38,215 nt of DNA. Source: a virus. Where the stretch lies: IMG/VR virus record IMGVR_UViG_3300028115_000055, positions 1 to 38,215 of that record; one strand, written 5' to 3'. Under the pieces are notes generated by a model, which saw only the letters and a list, made by a program, of their open reading frames with translations, was not told where the DNA came from and searched no databases. Position numbers and translations under genes: made by a program. This document shows, piece after piece, positions 6,144 through 12,812 of the stretch (positions are counted from its first letter, which is position 1; the number at the start of each line of letters is the position of its first letter).

Positions 6144-7048
6144 TAGAATGATACATCCATGTAGTGAGAACAAAATTCATTGACACTACAATAATGCTGA
6201 CATCTAACGTCTTCACCTTTACGTTCTACAATAGCACAACCTTTACCTTCTACCATTTTTTCACCAACGATAAATTGTTTAGCTTGTTCTTTTGTAGGAA
6301 ATAAACGCCAAGCAGATTTTCTACCATCCTTCATAACAGCAAACTGATCTTCTTTACGCCATCTTTCTTTAGCTGTACACAAAGGTAGTTCCTTCATCTT
6401 CTCTGCGTCTTGGTGTAGTTTTATTCTAGCTTTAACATAATCTTCCTGTTGTTGATCTGACCACCTACGAATAGGTATCATTACAACTTGTTTTCTAGGA
6501 TAATTGTCTGATTGCATTACTCTTAATTTAGACCAATCTCGTAGTATAGCCATGATAGATAATGATTTAACTTTCAATTCTTTTTTATATCTAGTTAAAT
6601 CTTTTTGGTTTTTACGACATAGAAAATCAAGAACATTTAATTGTTGTTCCCATTCAACTTTACCATTTGTTAAAGCATCTAATGCTGACCAAGCTGAAGT
6701 AACTTTAAAATCTATAAGTTTACCGTCACCTGTAAGCAAATCAAAAGCACCAGATAATGTCCAACCGTTAGTGATGGTATCATCTTTATAGTACAATCTA
6801 CGTTCAGCTATATCACTAGCAACTTTTGCTCGTTCTATAATGTGGTGAACTGATTGGCCCAATAAAGAAAATATACGATCAGACACATCTTCTTTAATCA
6901 AATCATTATTTCTCATTTGCAAGACCCTAATTCTAGGGGGTGCAATCAAACGGGTAGTAGAGATGTCTGACCCACTACTATCATAGGGGTCATTCTTTAC
7001 AGCCCGTTCAATTACTTTTGGTAAGTTTGAGTTATTTGTGATAATCAT
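6143..7048 (-). CDS. PD-(D/E)XK nuclease with C-terminal Cys cluster (Cas4/RecB-like)
   Basis: 301 residues. Nuclease core: GQSVHHIIERA (H69, E72), LSGAFDLL (D103), LIDFKV (D113-x-K115) and a Q pair at 135-136, in the order of RecB/Cas4 family nucleases. Near the C-terminus, C283-x3-C287-x5-C293, with C271 upstream, resembles the iron-sulfur cluster ligands of Cas4 and AddB. It probably processes DNA ends in phage recombination or replication. It is coupled to the SSB-like gene upstream by a one-base overlap. No CRISPR genes are near. Confidence 0.82.
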   Translation of the reverse strand: MIITNNSNLPKVIERAVKNDPYDSSGSDISTTRLIAPPRIRVLQMRNNDLIKEDVSDRIFSLLGQSVHHIIERAKVASDIAERRLYYKDDTITNGWTLSGAFDLLTGDGKLIDFKVTSAWSALDALTNGKVEWEQQLNVLDFLCRKNQKDLTRYKKELKVKSLSIMAILRDWSKLRVMQSDNYPRKQVVMIPIRRWSDQQQEDYVKARIKLHQDAEKMKELPLCTAKERWRKEDQFAVMKDGRKSAWRLFPTKEQAKQFIVGEKMVEGKGCAIVERKGEDVRCQHYCSVNEFCSHYMDVSF

Positions 7049-7650
7049 TAAAATGGGATTGGGCTATCACCGACACTTGCACCATTACCTTCATCACCTT
7101 GATCTTGGTTCATGCCTTCCAACTCTTTTGATCTTAAAATAATGTTTCTAATACCTTCAGATAGATTATTAAAAACTTCTTTTTTACCATTTTGAAAATC
7201 CTCTAAACTAAACACTACTCCTTGAGTAATTTGTTCAGCAATTGGATCACCTTTTTTCATTGGCATTATAGATGATATTCTTGGTTTCCCATTCTTATCC
7301 ATAACATTCAATAAACAAGGTACACCAAGTAATTTAGAAATATCAAATGATTGTTTTTCTGCCTCACTAAATGCTCTACCTCTCCATGAAGTTAAATCAT
7401 TACCAAGATTAGATTTCTCATGTAATGATAACGTATAGAACTTACTGATTGTTAATGGTTGTCCTTCACTATTCAGTTCTTCTGGTGTTTCAAAGATAAT
7501 TAGAACTTGACGTTTCCAACTAACCTCACCGTTAAAATCTGATTTTTGTGTACCTAGATCAATAATCTTTACACATCTGGCTTTGTGAACGCCAACTGAT
7601 ACACTTGGATAACGTGGTGCATCTCCACTACCTGCTATTATACTTGTCAT
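7048..7650 (-). CDS. Single-stranded DNA-binding-like protein with acidic tail
   Basis: 200 residues. The core (PSVSVGVHKARCVKIIDLG, SWKRQVLIIFETPEE, GQPLTISKFYTLSL, LGVPCLLNVMDKNG) has the strand pattern of an OB-fold as in phage SSB-like proteins. The C-terminus is an acidic, flexible tail ending DSPIPF, close to the bacterial SSB tip D-D-I-P-F that recruits host replication proteins. It is first in the leftward operon, with a GGA ribosome site about 7 nt before ATG, and is co-transcribed with the nuclease. The SSB function is inferred from fold pattern and tail. Confidence 0.7.
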   Translation of the reverse strand: MTSIIAGSGDAPRYPSVSVGVHKARCVKIIDLGTQKSDFNGEVSWKRQVLIIFETPEELNSEGQPLTISKFYTLSLHEKSNLGNDLTSWRGRAFSEAEKQSFDISKLLGVPCLLNVMDKNGKPRISSIMPMKKGDPIAEQITQGVVFSLEDFQNGKKEVFNNLSEGIRNIILRSKELEGMNQDQGDEGNGASVGDSPIPF

Positions 7651-7691
7651 TTTGTTGTCCTTTTTTGTATATTTATTATTTAATTGATAGC

Positions 7692-7711
7692 GTTATTTCA
7701 TACGAATTAAC
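7692..7711. promoter_or_regulatory. Candidate operator: 20-bp imperfect palindrome
   Basis: GTTATTTCATACGAATTAAC reads GTTAATTCGTATGAAATAAC on the other strand; 16 of 20 positions are symmetric. It covers the -10 and most of the spacer of the leftward promoter, so a bound regulator would block it. Confidence 0.45.
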
Positions 7712-7720
7712 TAAAGTCAA
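7692..7720 (-). promoter_or_regulatory. Leftward promoter of the SSB/nuclease/lysis operon
   Basis: Read leftward: TTGACT (7720-7715), 17-nt spacer, AATAAC (7697-7692). The predicted start is near 7685, giving a leader of about 35 nt with a GGA site before the ATG at 7650. The -35 lies only 7 bp from the -35 of the rightward promoter. Confidence 0.55.
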
Positions 7721-7726
7721 AGATTA

Positions 7727-7742
7727 ATTGACATATGTTAAT
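7727..7742. promoter_or_regulatory. Candidate operator, palindrome site 1
   Basis: ATTGACATATGTTAAT is symmetric at 14 of 16 positions and contains the TTGACA -35 of the rightward promoter. It matches the palindromes at 15089-15104 and 15921-15936 (shared form ATTrACwTAwGTTAAT). The adjacent HTH gene at 7962 is a natural candidate for the binding protein. Confidence 0.5.
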
Positions 7743-7755
7743 AAAAATGTATAAC
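7728..7755 (+). promoter_or_regulatory. Strong rightward promoter, leaderless configuration
   Basis: Consensus TTGACA (7728-7733), 16-nt spacer, TATAAC (7750-7755). The ATG at 7763 is 7 nt past the -10, at or next to the expected transcription start, with no Shine-Dalgarno. The message for the first gene should be leaderless. Confidence 0.65.
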
Positions 7756-7762
7756 TTTTTGC

Positions 7763-7975
7763 ATGGCTACAATATTACCAGAACTAATAAATGAACTTGA
7801 AGCAAAAGCTAAACGATTAGAAAAAGATGTTGTGAATATAGATAAGTCATCTGTAATTCCTCAACACACTAACAAAGCTGAAGCTATATTATCAACCACA
7901 AAAGAACTAATAGAAACTGAAGAAACAATGAAGTATCTATTAAGATTAAAGAGTATGTATTATGACCAATCTTAA
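7763..7975 (+). CDS. Small helical protein, first gene of the replication operon
   Basis: 70 residues, all-helical and coiled-coil-like (LPELINELEAKAKRLEKDVV and later KELIETEETMKYLLRLKSM). No recognised domain. It begins at the predicted transcription start of the strong rightward promoter and overlaps the HTH gene by 14 bp. It would be among the first products made in infection. The position is that of an early regulator or anti-repressor, but nothing in the sequence proves such a role. Confidence 0.6.
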   Translation: MATILPELINELEAKAKRLEKDVVNIDKSSVIPQHTNKAEAILSTTKELIETEETMKYLLRLKSMYYDQS

Positions 7976-8171
7976 AATAGCAATGGAACGAAAAAAAGAA
8001 ATCGTTAATCAATACGGTGGTAAAAATTTAGCTAGAATGTTAGGTATTTCACATCCAGCAGTATCTAAATGGAAAGTAATACCACCATTTAGAGCATATC
8101 AAATTGCAAAACTTGGTGATTTTGATATAGAATACATTAGACCAGATTTACAAATTGCGCCTTTAAGGTAG
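7962..8171 (+). CDS. YdaS/Cro-like HTH regulator
   Basis: 69 residues. GGKNLARMLGISHPAVSKWK is a helix-turn-helix with the second, recognition helix SHPAVSKWK. It is followed by IPPFRAYQIAKLGDFDIEYI and RPDL, the typical end of YdaS/Cro-like proteins (IP..r...i......i..LRPDL). It should bind operators in the adjacent divergent promoter region; the palindromes at 7692-7711 and 7727-7742 are candidates. A DUF1376 (YdaU-like) gene lies just downstream, so the order recalls the ydaS-ydaU segment of the Rac prophage. Confidence 0.8.
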   Translation: MTNLKIAMERKKEIVNQYGGKNLARMLGISHPAVSKWKVIPPFRAYQIAKLGDFDIEYIRPDLQIAPLR

Positions 8172-8211
8172 GCGTAGCCCATCCACAATTTAGGGTAAAA
8201 ATATACCTTCT

Positions 8212-8263
8212 GTATGGGGCGGTTTTTTCTTTCTCTCTCTAAGTTTAGTTTTCCGCCTCATAC
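8212..8263 (+). terminator. Large hairpin after the regulator gene, terminator or attenuator candidate
   Basis: GTATGGGGCGG (8212-8222) pairs with CCGCCTCATAC (8253-8263) in 11 positions, one of them G-T, across a 30-nt loop. A T-run follows the left arm directly (8223-8228) and another (8271-8276) lies 7 nt after the right arm. An earlier CCCAT (8178-8182) could instead pair with ATGGG in the left arm, making two exclusive structures. It is not a textbook terminator because of loop size and T-run spacing. Confidence 0.4.
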
Positions 8264-8286
8264 CCCCTTATTTTTTAACAATTTTG

Positions 8287-8313
8287 TATAGCACCGCTAT
8301 AGCACCGCTATAG
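8287..8313. repeat. Iteron-like tandem 11-bp repeat
   Basis: TATAGCACCGC occurs twice head to tail (8287-8297, 8298-8308), followed by a partial third TATAG (8309-8313). Each unit contains the small inverted motif TAGC-ACC-GCTA. It lies in the gene-free stretch between the regulator and the replication genes, and a related half-site, AAGTGCT, follows at 8325-8331. Candidate replication-initiator binding sites or operators. Confidence 0.6.
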
Positions 8314-8357
8314 GTCTGCTAAAAAGTGCTATTGTTTTGCTAATGGCAAAAAATAGC

Positions 8358-8390
8358 CCTTCACCTTCACCTTCATCTTCACCTTCACCT
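8358..8390 (+). repeat. CCTTCA hexamer microsatellite
   Basis: Imperfect CCTTCA repeats, five units with one variant. In frame with the downstream gene they would encode a Ser-Pro run, but no ribosome site precedes that longer reading. The stretch is probably untranslated or a strand-slippage product in the region between origin and gene. Confidence 0.6.
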
Positions 8391-8474
8391 CCAACTGCAC
8401 ACAAGATACCCCTATTGACACCTATTTCTTTTTGGTTTAAAACAAAATTAACTAAACTCAAGGACAAAATTAAT

Positions 8475-8870
8475 ATGAGAAAATCAATAACAGACGAACA
8501 AGCACCTGCGTTTCAATTTTATGCAAGTGATTGGATAAGTGACCCAAATAGATTAAAACTATCTTTAGAAGAACAAGGTGCATATATTTTATTATTTTGC
8601 CATGCATGGAGAGGTTTTCATATACCTTTTGATAATGAAACAATTGCCAAAATGTGTGGGTGTAGATTACAAAAAATTGAAAAAATTTTACCTAAAATTA
8701 AACATCTATTTGAAGAAGTAAAAGGCAAAGATAATAAAAAATATTTAATATGTATCCAAGCTGAAGCTGAACGTAAGGAACAAATTAAAAATAGAAAAAA
8801 AAAAGTAGTAGCAGGTAAGTTAGGTGCTAAAATTAGATGGGGTGAAGAAAGTTTGGAGGAGAGCAAATGA
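8475..8870 (+). CDS. DUF1376 (YdaU-like) replication-associated protein
   Basis: 131 residues from the ATG at 8475, chosen because AAGGA lies about 10 nt upstream. An alternative ATG at 8337 or 8343 would add a Ser-Pro N-terminus without a ribosome site. Core: PAFQFYASDWISDPN, SLEEQGAYILLFCHAWR, then IAKMCGCRLQKIEKIL, the DUF1376 pattern of a winged-helix-like domain found in phage replication modules (YdaU; analogous in position to lambda O). The C-terminus is basic. It lies just after the iteron-like repeats and may bind them. The stop overlaps the next ATG. Confidence 0.8.
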   Translation: MRKSITDEQAPAFQFYASDWISDPNRLKLSLEEQGAYILLFCHAWRGFHIPFDNETIAKMCGCRLQKIEKILPKIKHLFEEVKGKDNKKYLICIQAEAERKEQIKNRKKKVVAGKLGAKIRWGEESLEESK

Positions 8871-9070
8871 CAAAAATAATATTTTTTATTTTAACTTGCG
8901 CTACCTGTAATCTAACTCAAATTTCTTTGTACAAAAGTCCAATGGAAGATTGTTTTGATTATGGCAATCATATTTTAGATCAATTAGAATACAAAGAAGG
9001 AACTGATGACATAAGAGCAGGTCATTACACTATACAAGGTTATTTAGTAATAGGTTATCGCTGTGAGTAG
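8867..9070 (+). CDS. Secreted cysteine-containing mini-protein, paralogue-like
   Basis: 67 residues. A hydrophobic N-terminus (MTKIIFFILTCATCN) looks like a signal peptide. Cysteines lie at 11, 14, 29 and 66; the last two, in MEDCFDYGN and IGYRCE, mirror the spacing of the 71-residue protein at 5122-5337. An excellent ribosome site (GGAGGAG, 5 nt before ATG) and an ATGA overlap with the upstream gene support translation. An exported protein inside a DNA-replication operon is unexpected; function unknown. Confidence 0.65.
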   Translation: MTKIIFFILTCATCNLTQISLYKSPMEDCFDYGNHILDQLEYKEGTDDIRAGHYTIQGYLVIGYRCE

Positions 9071-9881
9071 TTTTAATGAAAATTCTCATTACAGTATGTT
9101 TCTTGATTATTTTGGTAAACATCATTCATTCCAAACATTTGATGATAAGGGCCTAAACAAGAGATTAATAAAACAATTGCATGGAAGTATAAAAGTACAT
9201 TTTCACGAATTGGCTGATCTTAATAGTAAAGGTGCAGGTATATATTTTACAGTTAATGAAACTAATGGTCTTGGTCGTACAACTAAAAATATAGAAAAAA
9301 TTAGGGCTGTGTTTATAGATTTAGATGGTACACCATTACCAGATAGTTTTAATATTCCACCTAATCTAATTGTAAATACTTCGCCAAAAAAATACCATTG
9401 TTATTGGTTAGTCAAAGATATGCCGTTAGAAAGTTTTACTTTGTATCAACAAGCATTGGCATCTAAATTTAATTCTGACCCTGTTGTAAAAGATTTACCT
9501 AGAATTATGAGAGTTGCAGGTTTTTATCATCATAAAAAAAATCCTTATCCTGTAAAAATAATTCAATGTACAACTGATATGCCTTACACCATGAAGGAAA
9601 TCAAAGAAGGTTTAGAATTAAAAAGGCCAGAGCAAAAAACTATTAAGATGGATTATAAACCATCAACATACAAAGGCAAATACACAGGCACACTTCGTTA
9701 CGGTATCAATGCAGGTGAACGTCATGCACAATTAGTTAAAATATTAATAGCTATAAAAAAACGTGGTGAAAGTTATGATTACGCAAAAGGTGAAGCTATT
9801 GAATTTGCAAAATCATGTGTACCACCAGAAAATCTAAACGAAGTTATGTTTCAATTAAACGATATATGGAGAAGATATTAA
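9063..9881 (+). CDS. RepB-type DNA primase (archaeo-eukaryotic primase superfamily)
   Basis: 272 residues from GTG at 9063; an in-frame ATG at 9096 is an alternative start. Motif I is AVFIDLDGT (D86, D88). Motif II is TSPKKYHCYWLV, the S-x-K/H pattern near S107-H112. Motif III is PRIMRVAGFYHHKK (R147, R150). These match RepB-family phage and plasmid primases, which synthesise primers at the origin. It overlaps the previous gene by 8 bp and the helicase by one base. No DNA polymerase follows, so elongation presumably uses host polymerase. Confidence 0.8.
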   Translation: MSSFNENSHYSMFLDYFGKHHSFQTFDDKGLNKRLIKQLHGSIKVHFHELADLNSKGAGIYFTVNETNGLGRTTKNIEKIRAVFIDLDGTPLPDSFNIPPNLIVNTSPKKYHCYWLVKDMPLESFTLYQQALASKFNSDPVVKDLPRIMRVAGFYHHKKNPYPVKIIQCTTDMPYTMKEIKEGLELKRPEQKTIKMDYKPSTYKGKYTGTLRYGINAGERHAQLVKILIAIKKRGESYDYAKGEAIEFAKSCVPPENLNEVMFQLNDIWRRY

Positions 9882-11374
9882 TGAACCTATTGAGAGATTA
9901 TCAAAAAAAAGCAATTGAAGATATTAGACAACATTTTAGAGAAGGTAAAAAAAGAATATTATTAGTTGCCCCTACAGGTAGCGGTAAGACTGTTATTGCT
10001 TGTTCAATGATGGAAGGCTTAGTTAAAAATAATAGATTTGGAATGTTTGTGGCGCACAGACGTGAACTTGTTATGCAATGTAGTAGAAAACTTGCTGACT
10101 TTGATATTAAACATGGAGTTATAATGGCAGGTAAGTCTGGTAGTATTTATTCTGATGTTCAAGTTGCAAGTGTTCAAACATTTTCAGCTAGAAAAGACAA
10201 TGATGATTTTGTTAAACCACAAGCTGATGTAATTATATTGGATGAGGCCCACAGAAGTACATCTAAATCATTCCAAGATTTAATAAACACTTACCCAGAC
10301 GCATGGGTAATTGGTCTTACTGCAACACCATGCAGAAATGATGGGCGTGGTCTTGGTAATATTTATCAGGAATTAGTCAATTGTGGTACAATCAAAGAAT
10401 TAACTGCAAAAGGTTATTTAGTACCTAACAGAATAGTTGCCCCATCAATACCAGATTTACAAAACATTCGTATTATGGCAGGTGATTATGAAAAAAAAGC
10501 ATTAGACACTAGAATGAATACACCTAAATTAGTTGGTGATATTGTAAGTCATTGGATAAAGTATGGTGAGAACAGACCTACTGTTGTGTTTGGTACATCT
10601 ATTAAACATTCTAAATACATTGCAAATATATTTAAACAAAATGGAATTCCTGCGGGTCACATAGATGGTGAGATGCCAGAAATAGAACGTGAAAAAGTAT
10701 TACAAGATTTACAAGATGATAAAATAAAAGTTTTATCTAATTGTATGGTACTGACAGAGGGTTGGGATCAACCTAAAATCTCATGTGTAATTATAGCAAG
10801 GCCCACTAAATCTTATTCTATGTATTTACAGATGGTTGGTAGAGCATTACGACCTGCTGAAAATAAAAAAGATACATTGATCATAGATCATTCTGGATGT
10901 GTATATGAGCATGGGTTTCCAGAAGATGTACCTAATTGGGAATTGACCGTATCTAAAATAAAACAAAAAGAAAAAAAAGTTGTAGAACCAATTGAGAAAC
11001 AACCATTTACGTGTGTCCAATGTGATACAGTTTATAAACCTTCTAAAGAACAACCAGAGTGTCCTAATTGTTCATTTGTACCTACCAAAAAAGAACAAGC
11101 TATACTTATACAACAAGGTAGATTAGTAGAACTTCCTAAAATGAAAATTAAGACAGATGACAAACAAAAGTTTTATGCTGAATTGTTGTATTATGCTAAA
11201 CAAAAAGGTTTCAAAGAAGGTTGGGCTAGTCATACTTTTAAAAGAAAGTTTGGTCATTTTCCACATAGTAAAAAAGTATTTCCAATTGCTACATCAAAAG
11301 AAACAATGGGTTTTATTATTCATTGTAATATAGCAAGAGCAAAATCATACAACATGAAGGAGTTATCAATATGA
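9881..11374 (+). CDS. SF2 DEAH helicase
   Basis: 497 residues from the ATG at 9881 (TAATG overlap with the primase stop). Motif I is APTGSGKT (residues 30-37), motif II DEAH (121-124), motif III GLTATP, motif V LTEGWDQP and motif VI QMVGRALRP, all intact. Two CxxC pairs in the C-terminal third (CVQCDTVYKPSKEQPECPNC) form a likely zinc knuckle. It resembles ERCC3/RecG-like phage helicases that unwind or remodel branched DNA. With the adjacent primase it forms the replisome core of this phage. Confidence 0.92.
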   Translation: MNLLRDYQKKAIEDIRQHFREGKKRILLVAPTGSGKTVIACSMMEGLVKNNRFGMFVAHRRELVMQCSRKLADFDIKHGVIMAGKSGSIYSDVQVASVQTFSARKDNDDFVKPQADVIILDEAHRSTSKSFQDLINTYPDAWVIGLTATPCRNDGRGLGNIYQELVNCGTIKELTAKGYLVPNRIVAPSIPDLQNIRIMAGDYEKKALDTRMNTPKLVGDIVSHWIKYGENRPTVVFGTSIKHSKYIANIFKQNGIPAGHIDGEMPEIEREKVLQDLQDDKIKVLSNCMVLTEGWDQPKISCVIIARPTKSYSMYLQMVGRALRPAENKKDTLIIDHSGCVYEHGFPEDVPNWELTVSKIKQKEKKVVEPIEKQPFTCVQCDTVYKPSKEQPECPNCSFVPTKKEQAILIQQGRLVELPKMKIKTDDKQKFYAELLYYAKQKGFKEGWASHTFKRKFGHFPHSKKVFPIATSKETMGFIIHCNIARAKSYNMKELSI

Positions 11375-11733
11375 GTGAAGAAATAACAGAACAGCATATG
11401 CATAAATTACGAGAAATCGGTACGAACCATGCAAAAGCTAAGAAAAACCTAGAAAGATTACAACATGGCCGTAAAATATTATTGGCTGTGATTATGAAAG
11501 AAAAAATGATAAATTCCAATACAGGTAAATTGGATAGCGTTAATGCTCAAGAACGTGAAGCAAGATCAGATGATAGATATAAACAACACATTGATGAATT
11601 AGCTGATGCTGTTGGTGAAGAAGCTAAATGGAATTGGGAAAAGAAAATGATTGAAATTAATTTTGAAACATGGAAAACCAAAATGATTAATCAAATGAAA
11701 GAAGCAAAACATTATGGCCTCAAAAAAGATTAA
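11371..11733 (+). CDS. Conserved-looking phage hypothetical (helical)
   Basis: 120 residues, highly charged and helical. Its centre reads SVNAQEREARSDDRYKQHID and then ELADAVGEEAKW, a pattern I associate with small phage proteins of unknown role in replication regions. GGAG lies 9 nt before ATG; ATGA overlap with the helicase stop, and 20 bp overlap with the next gene. No catalytic motif is visible. A recombination or DNA-processing accessory role is only a contextual guess. Confidence 0.65.
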   Translation: MSEEITEQHMHKLREIGTNHAKAKKNLERLQHGRKILLAVIMKEKMINSNTGKLDSVNAQEREARSDDRYKQHIDELADAVGEEAKWNWEKKMIEINFETWKTKMINQMKEAKHYGLKKD

Positions 11734-12031
11734 ACGAAAAGACCCATATTACTACAAACTAGATAAATATGAATGTTGGTGGGAGGATCATGCGTCTTCA
11801 TGTGAATGGAAAGACATCAAAGAGGCCAGTAAAGATACTTGTGAAGTATGTTTTACTGAAGGGTATTTAATTAAAAAAACAAAATACAATCATATTTTTA
11901 CTATGTCATTCTCACACAATGAAGTTGGTGATGAAATGATTATTGCCAATAAAAATATACTTAAAATCAAAAAGATAGGTAGTAGAACTTTTTACAAAAA
12001 AGATTTTAATTACAATGAGTACAAAAACTAA
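11714..12031 (+). CDS. Small phage hypothetical with W/D/C pattern
   Basis: 105 residues. KYECWWEDHASSCEWKDIKE, then CEVCFTEGYLIKKT and YNHIFTMSFSHNEVGDEMII, give the pattern W.D...s..W.......C...GyLi that I recall from phage-encoded small proteins of unknown function. A CxxC is present but no paired second one, so a zinc site is not supported. It overlaps the genes on both sides (20 and 17 bp). Confidence 0.6.
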   Translation: MASKKIKRKDPYYYKLDKYECWWEDHASSCEWKDIKEASKDTCEVCFTEGYLIKKTKYNHIFTMSFSHNEVGDEMIIANKNILKIKKIGSRTFYKKDFNYNEYKN

Positions 12032-12311
12032 ACAAGAAAAAGACCACATGAATAAAGTTGCTGGTCTAGGTTGTTTGATCTGCAATAAAATGGGTTTTCC
12101 AGACAGCCCTGCTGAACTACATCACATAAAAAACCTTACAGGTATCGGGCGCAAAGCTAGTAATTTTGAAGTTATACCATTATGTCCAAGACATCACAGA
12201 CAAGGTAAAGACGCTTATCATTATAGTCCTAAATCTTTTACAAAAAAATGGGGAACTCAAAAAGAATTGTTGCAACAAACATTAACAATGGTAAAGTCTG
12301 TATATGAGTAA
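12015..12311 (+). CDS. Ref-type HNH nuclease (RecA-dependent nuclease family)
   Basis: 98 residues. The sequence HMNKVAGLGCLICNKMG, then ELHHIKNLTGIGRKASNFEV and IPLCPRHHRQG, is the HNH core of the Ref superfamily: CxxC, a central HH, N, and C..HH. Phage P1 Ref cleaves DNA targeted by RecA filaments, so here it may act in recombination or host-genome breakdown. At 98 residues it is close to the isolated nuclease domain and lacks the long N-terminal tail of P1 Ref. Confidence 0.82.
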   Translation: MSTKTKQEKDHMNKVAGLGCLICNKMGFPDSPAELHHIKNLTGIGRKASNFEVIPLCPRHHRQGKDAYHYSPKSFTKKWGTQKELLQQTLTMVKSVYE

Positions 12312-12330
12312 AATTAAAAAAGGAGAGGAA

Positions 12331-12702
12331 ATGATTAATAAACTATATGAAGTTTTAAACGAATATGATGCATCTAAAATTGATACCATGATGAATATTG
12401 ATGGCATTGATTGGATAAGTAAATTTGATAATGAAATGCAAAGACATGGTTTTAGTGTTGTAAAAGATGGTAAAATGTCTGTACGTATGACAGCTAAAGA
12501 AACTAAACTATTTATGGCTGTTAAATTTATGGGTATGCAACAAATCAAATTTTTACTTGATGCGTTGCAAAATGTTTTAAAATCTTATAGTAATGAAGTT
12601 ATCGTTAAAGACAAAGAAATTGAAACTTTAAAAAACATAATTGATGCTAAAGATAAAATAAATGGCGAAACAAAACTTCAAGGAATTTCATCCAAGACCT
12701 AA
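12331..12702 (+). CDS. Helical hypothetical protein
   Basis: 123 residues from the ATG at 12331, which has AAAGGAGAGG immediately upstream; a start 27 bp earlier lacks a site. The C-terminal half is a long helix (IKFLLDALQNVLKSYSNEVI and then KDKEIETLKNIIDAKDKING) with coiled-coil character. No known domain is recognised. The 3' end overlaps the 44-residue basic gene by 41 bp in another frame. Confidence 0.65.
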   Translation: MINKLYEVLNEYDASKIDTMMNIDGIDWISKFDNEMQRHGFSVVKDGKMSVRMTAKETKLFMAVKFMGMQQIKFLLDALQNVLKSYSNEVIVKDKEIETLKNIIDAKDKINGETKLQGISSKT

Positions 12703-12796
12703 ACCTAAAAAGAGAATACGTGTACATAAAAAAACGAAGTCCAAGTCTGAAAAGCGATCTTATAAAAAATACAACAGACAAGGCCGTAGGCCGTAA
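12662..12796 (+). CDS. Very basic 44-residue phage protein (overlapping gene)
   Basis: 44 residues, almost half Lys/Arg (MAKQNFKEFHPRPKPKKR, VHKKTKSKSEKRSYKK, ending QGRRP). Similar K/R/P-rich mini-proteins occur in marine phages. It uses a different frame from the end of the preceding gene. Its first 41 bp are double-coding. A direct nucleic-acid or ribosome contact is plausible from charge; function unknown. Confidence 0.6.
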   Translation: MAKQNFKEFHPRPKPKKRIRVHKKTKSKSEKRSYKKYNRQGRRP

Positions 12797-12812
12797 TTTA
12801 TTATTAGGTTAT

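Noticed and set aside
8287-8313. CRISPR repeats
   Set aside because: Units are 11 bp, directly abutting and without spacers; only two complete copies occur, and no cas genes are present. The Cas4-like nuclease alone does not indicate a CRISPR system.
8337-8474. Ser-Pro-rich N-terminal extension of the DUF1376 protein
   Set aside because: The upstream ATG codons have no ribosome site, and the extension is encoded by a hexamer microsatellite. The ATG at 8475 has AAGGA and begins just before the conserved domain.
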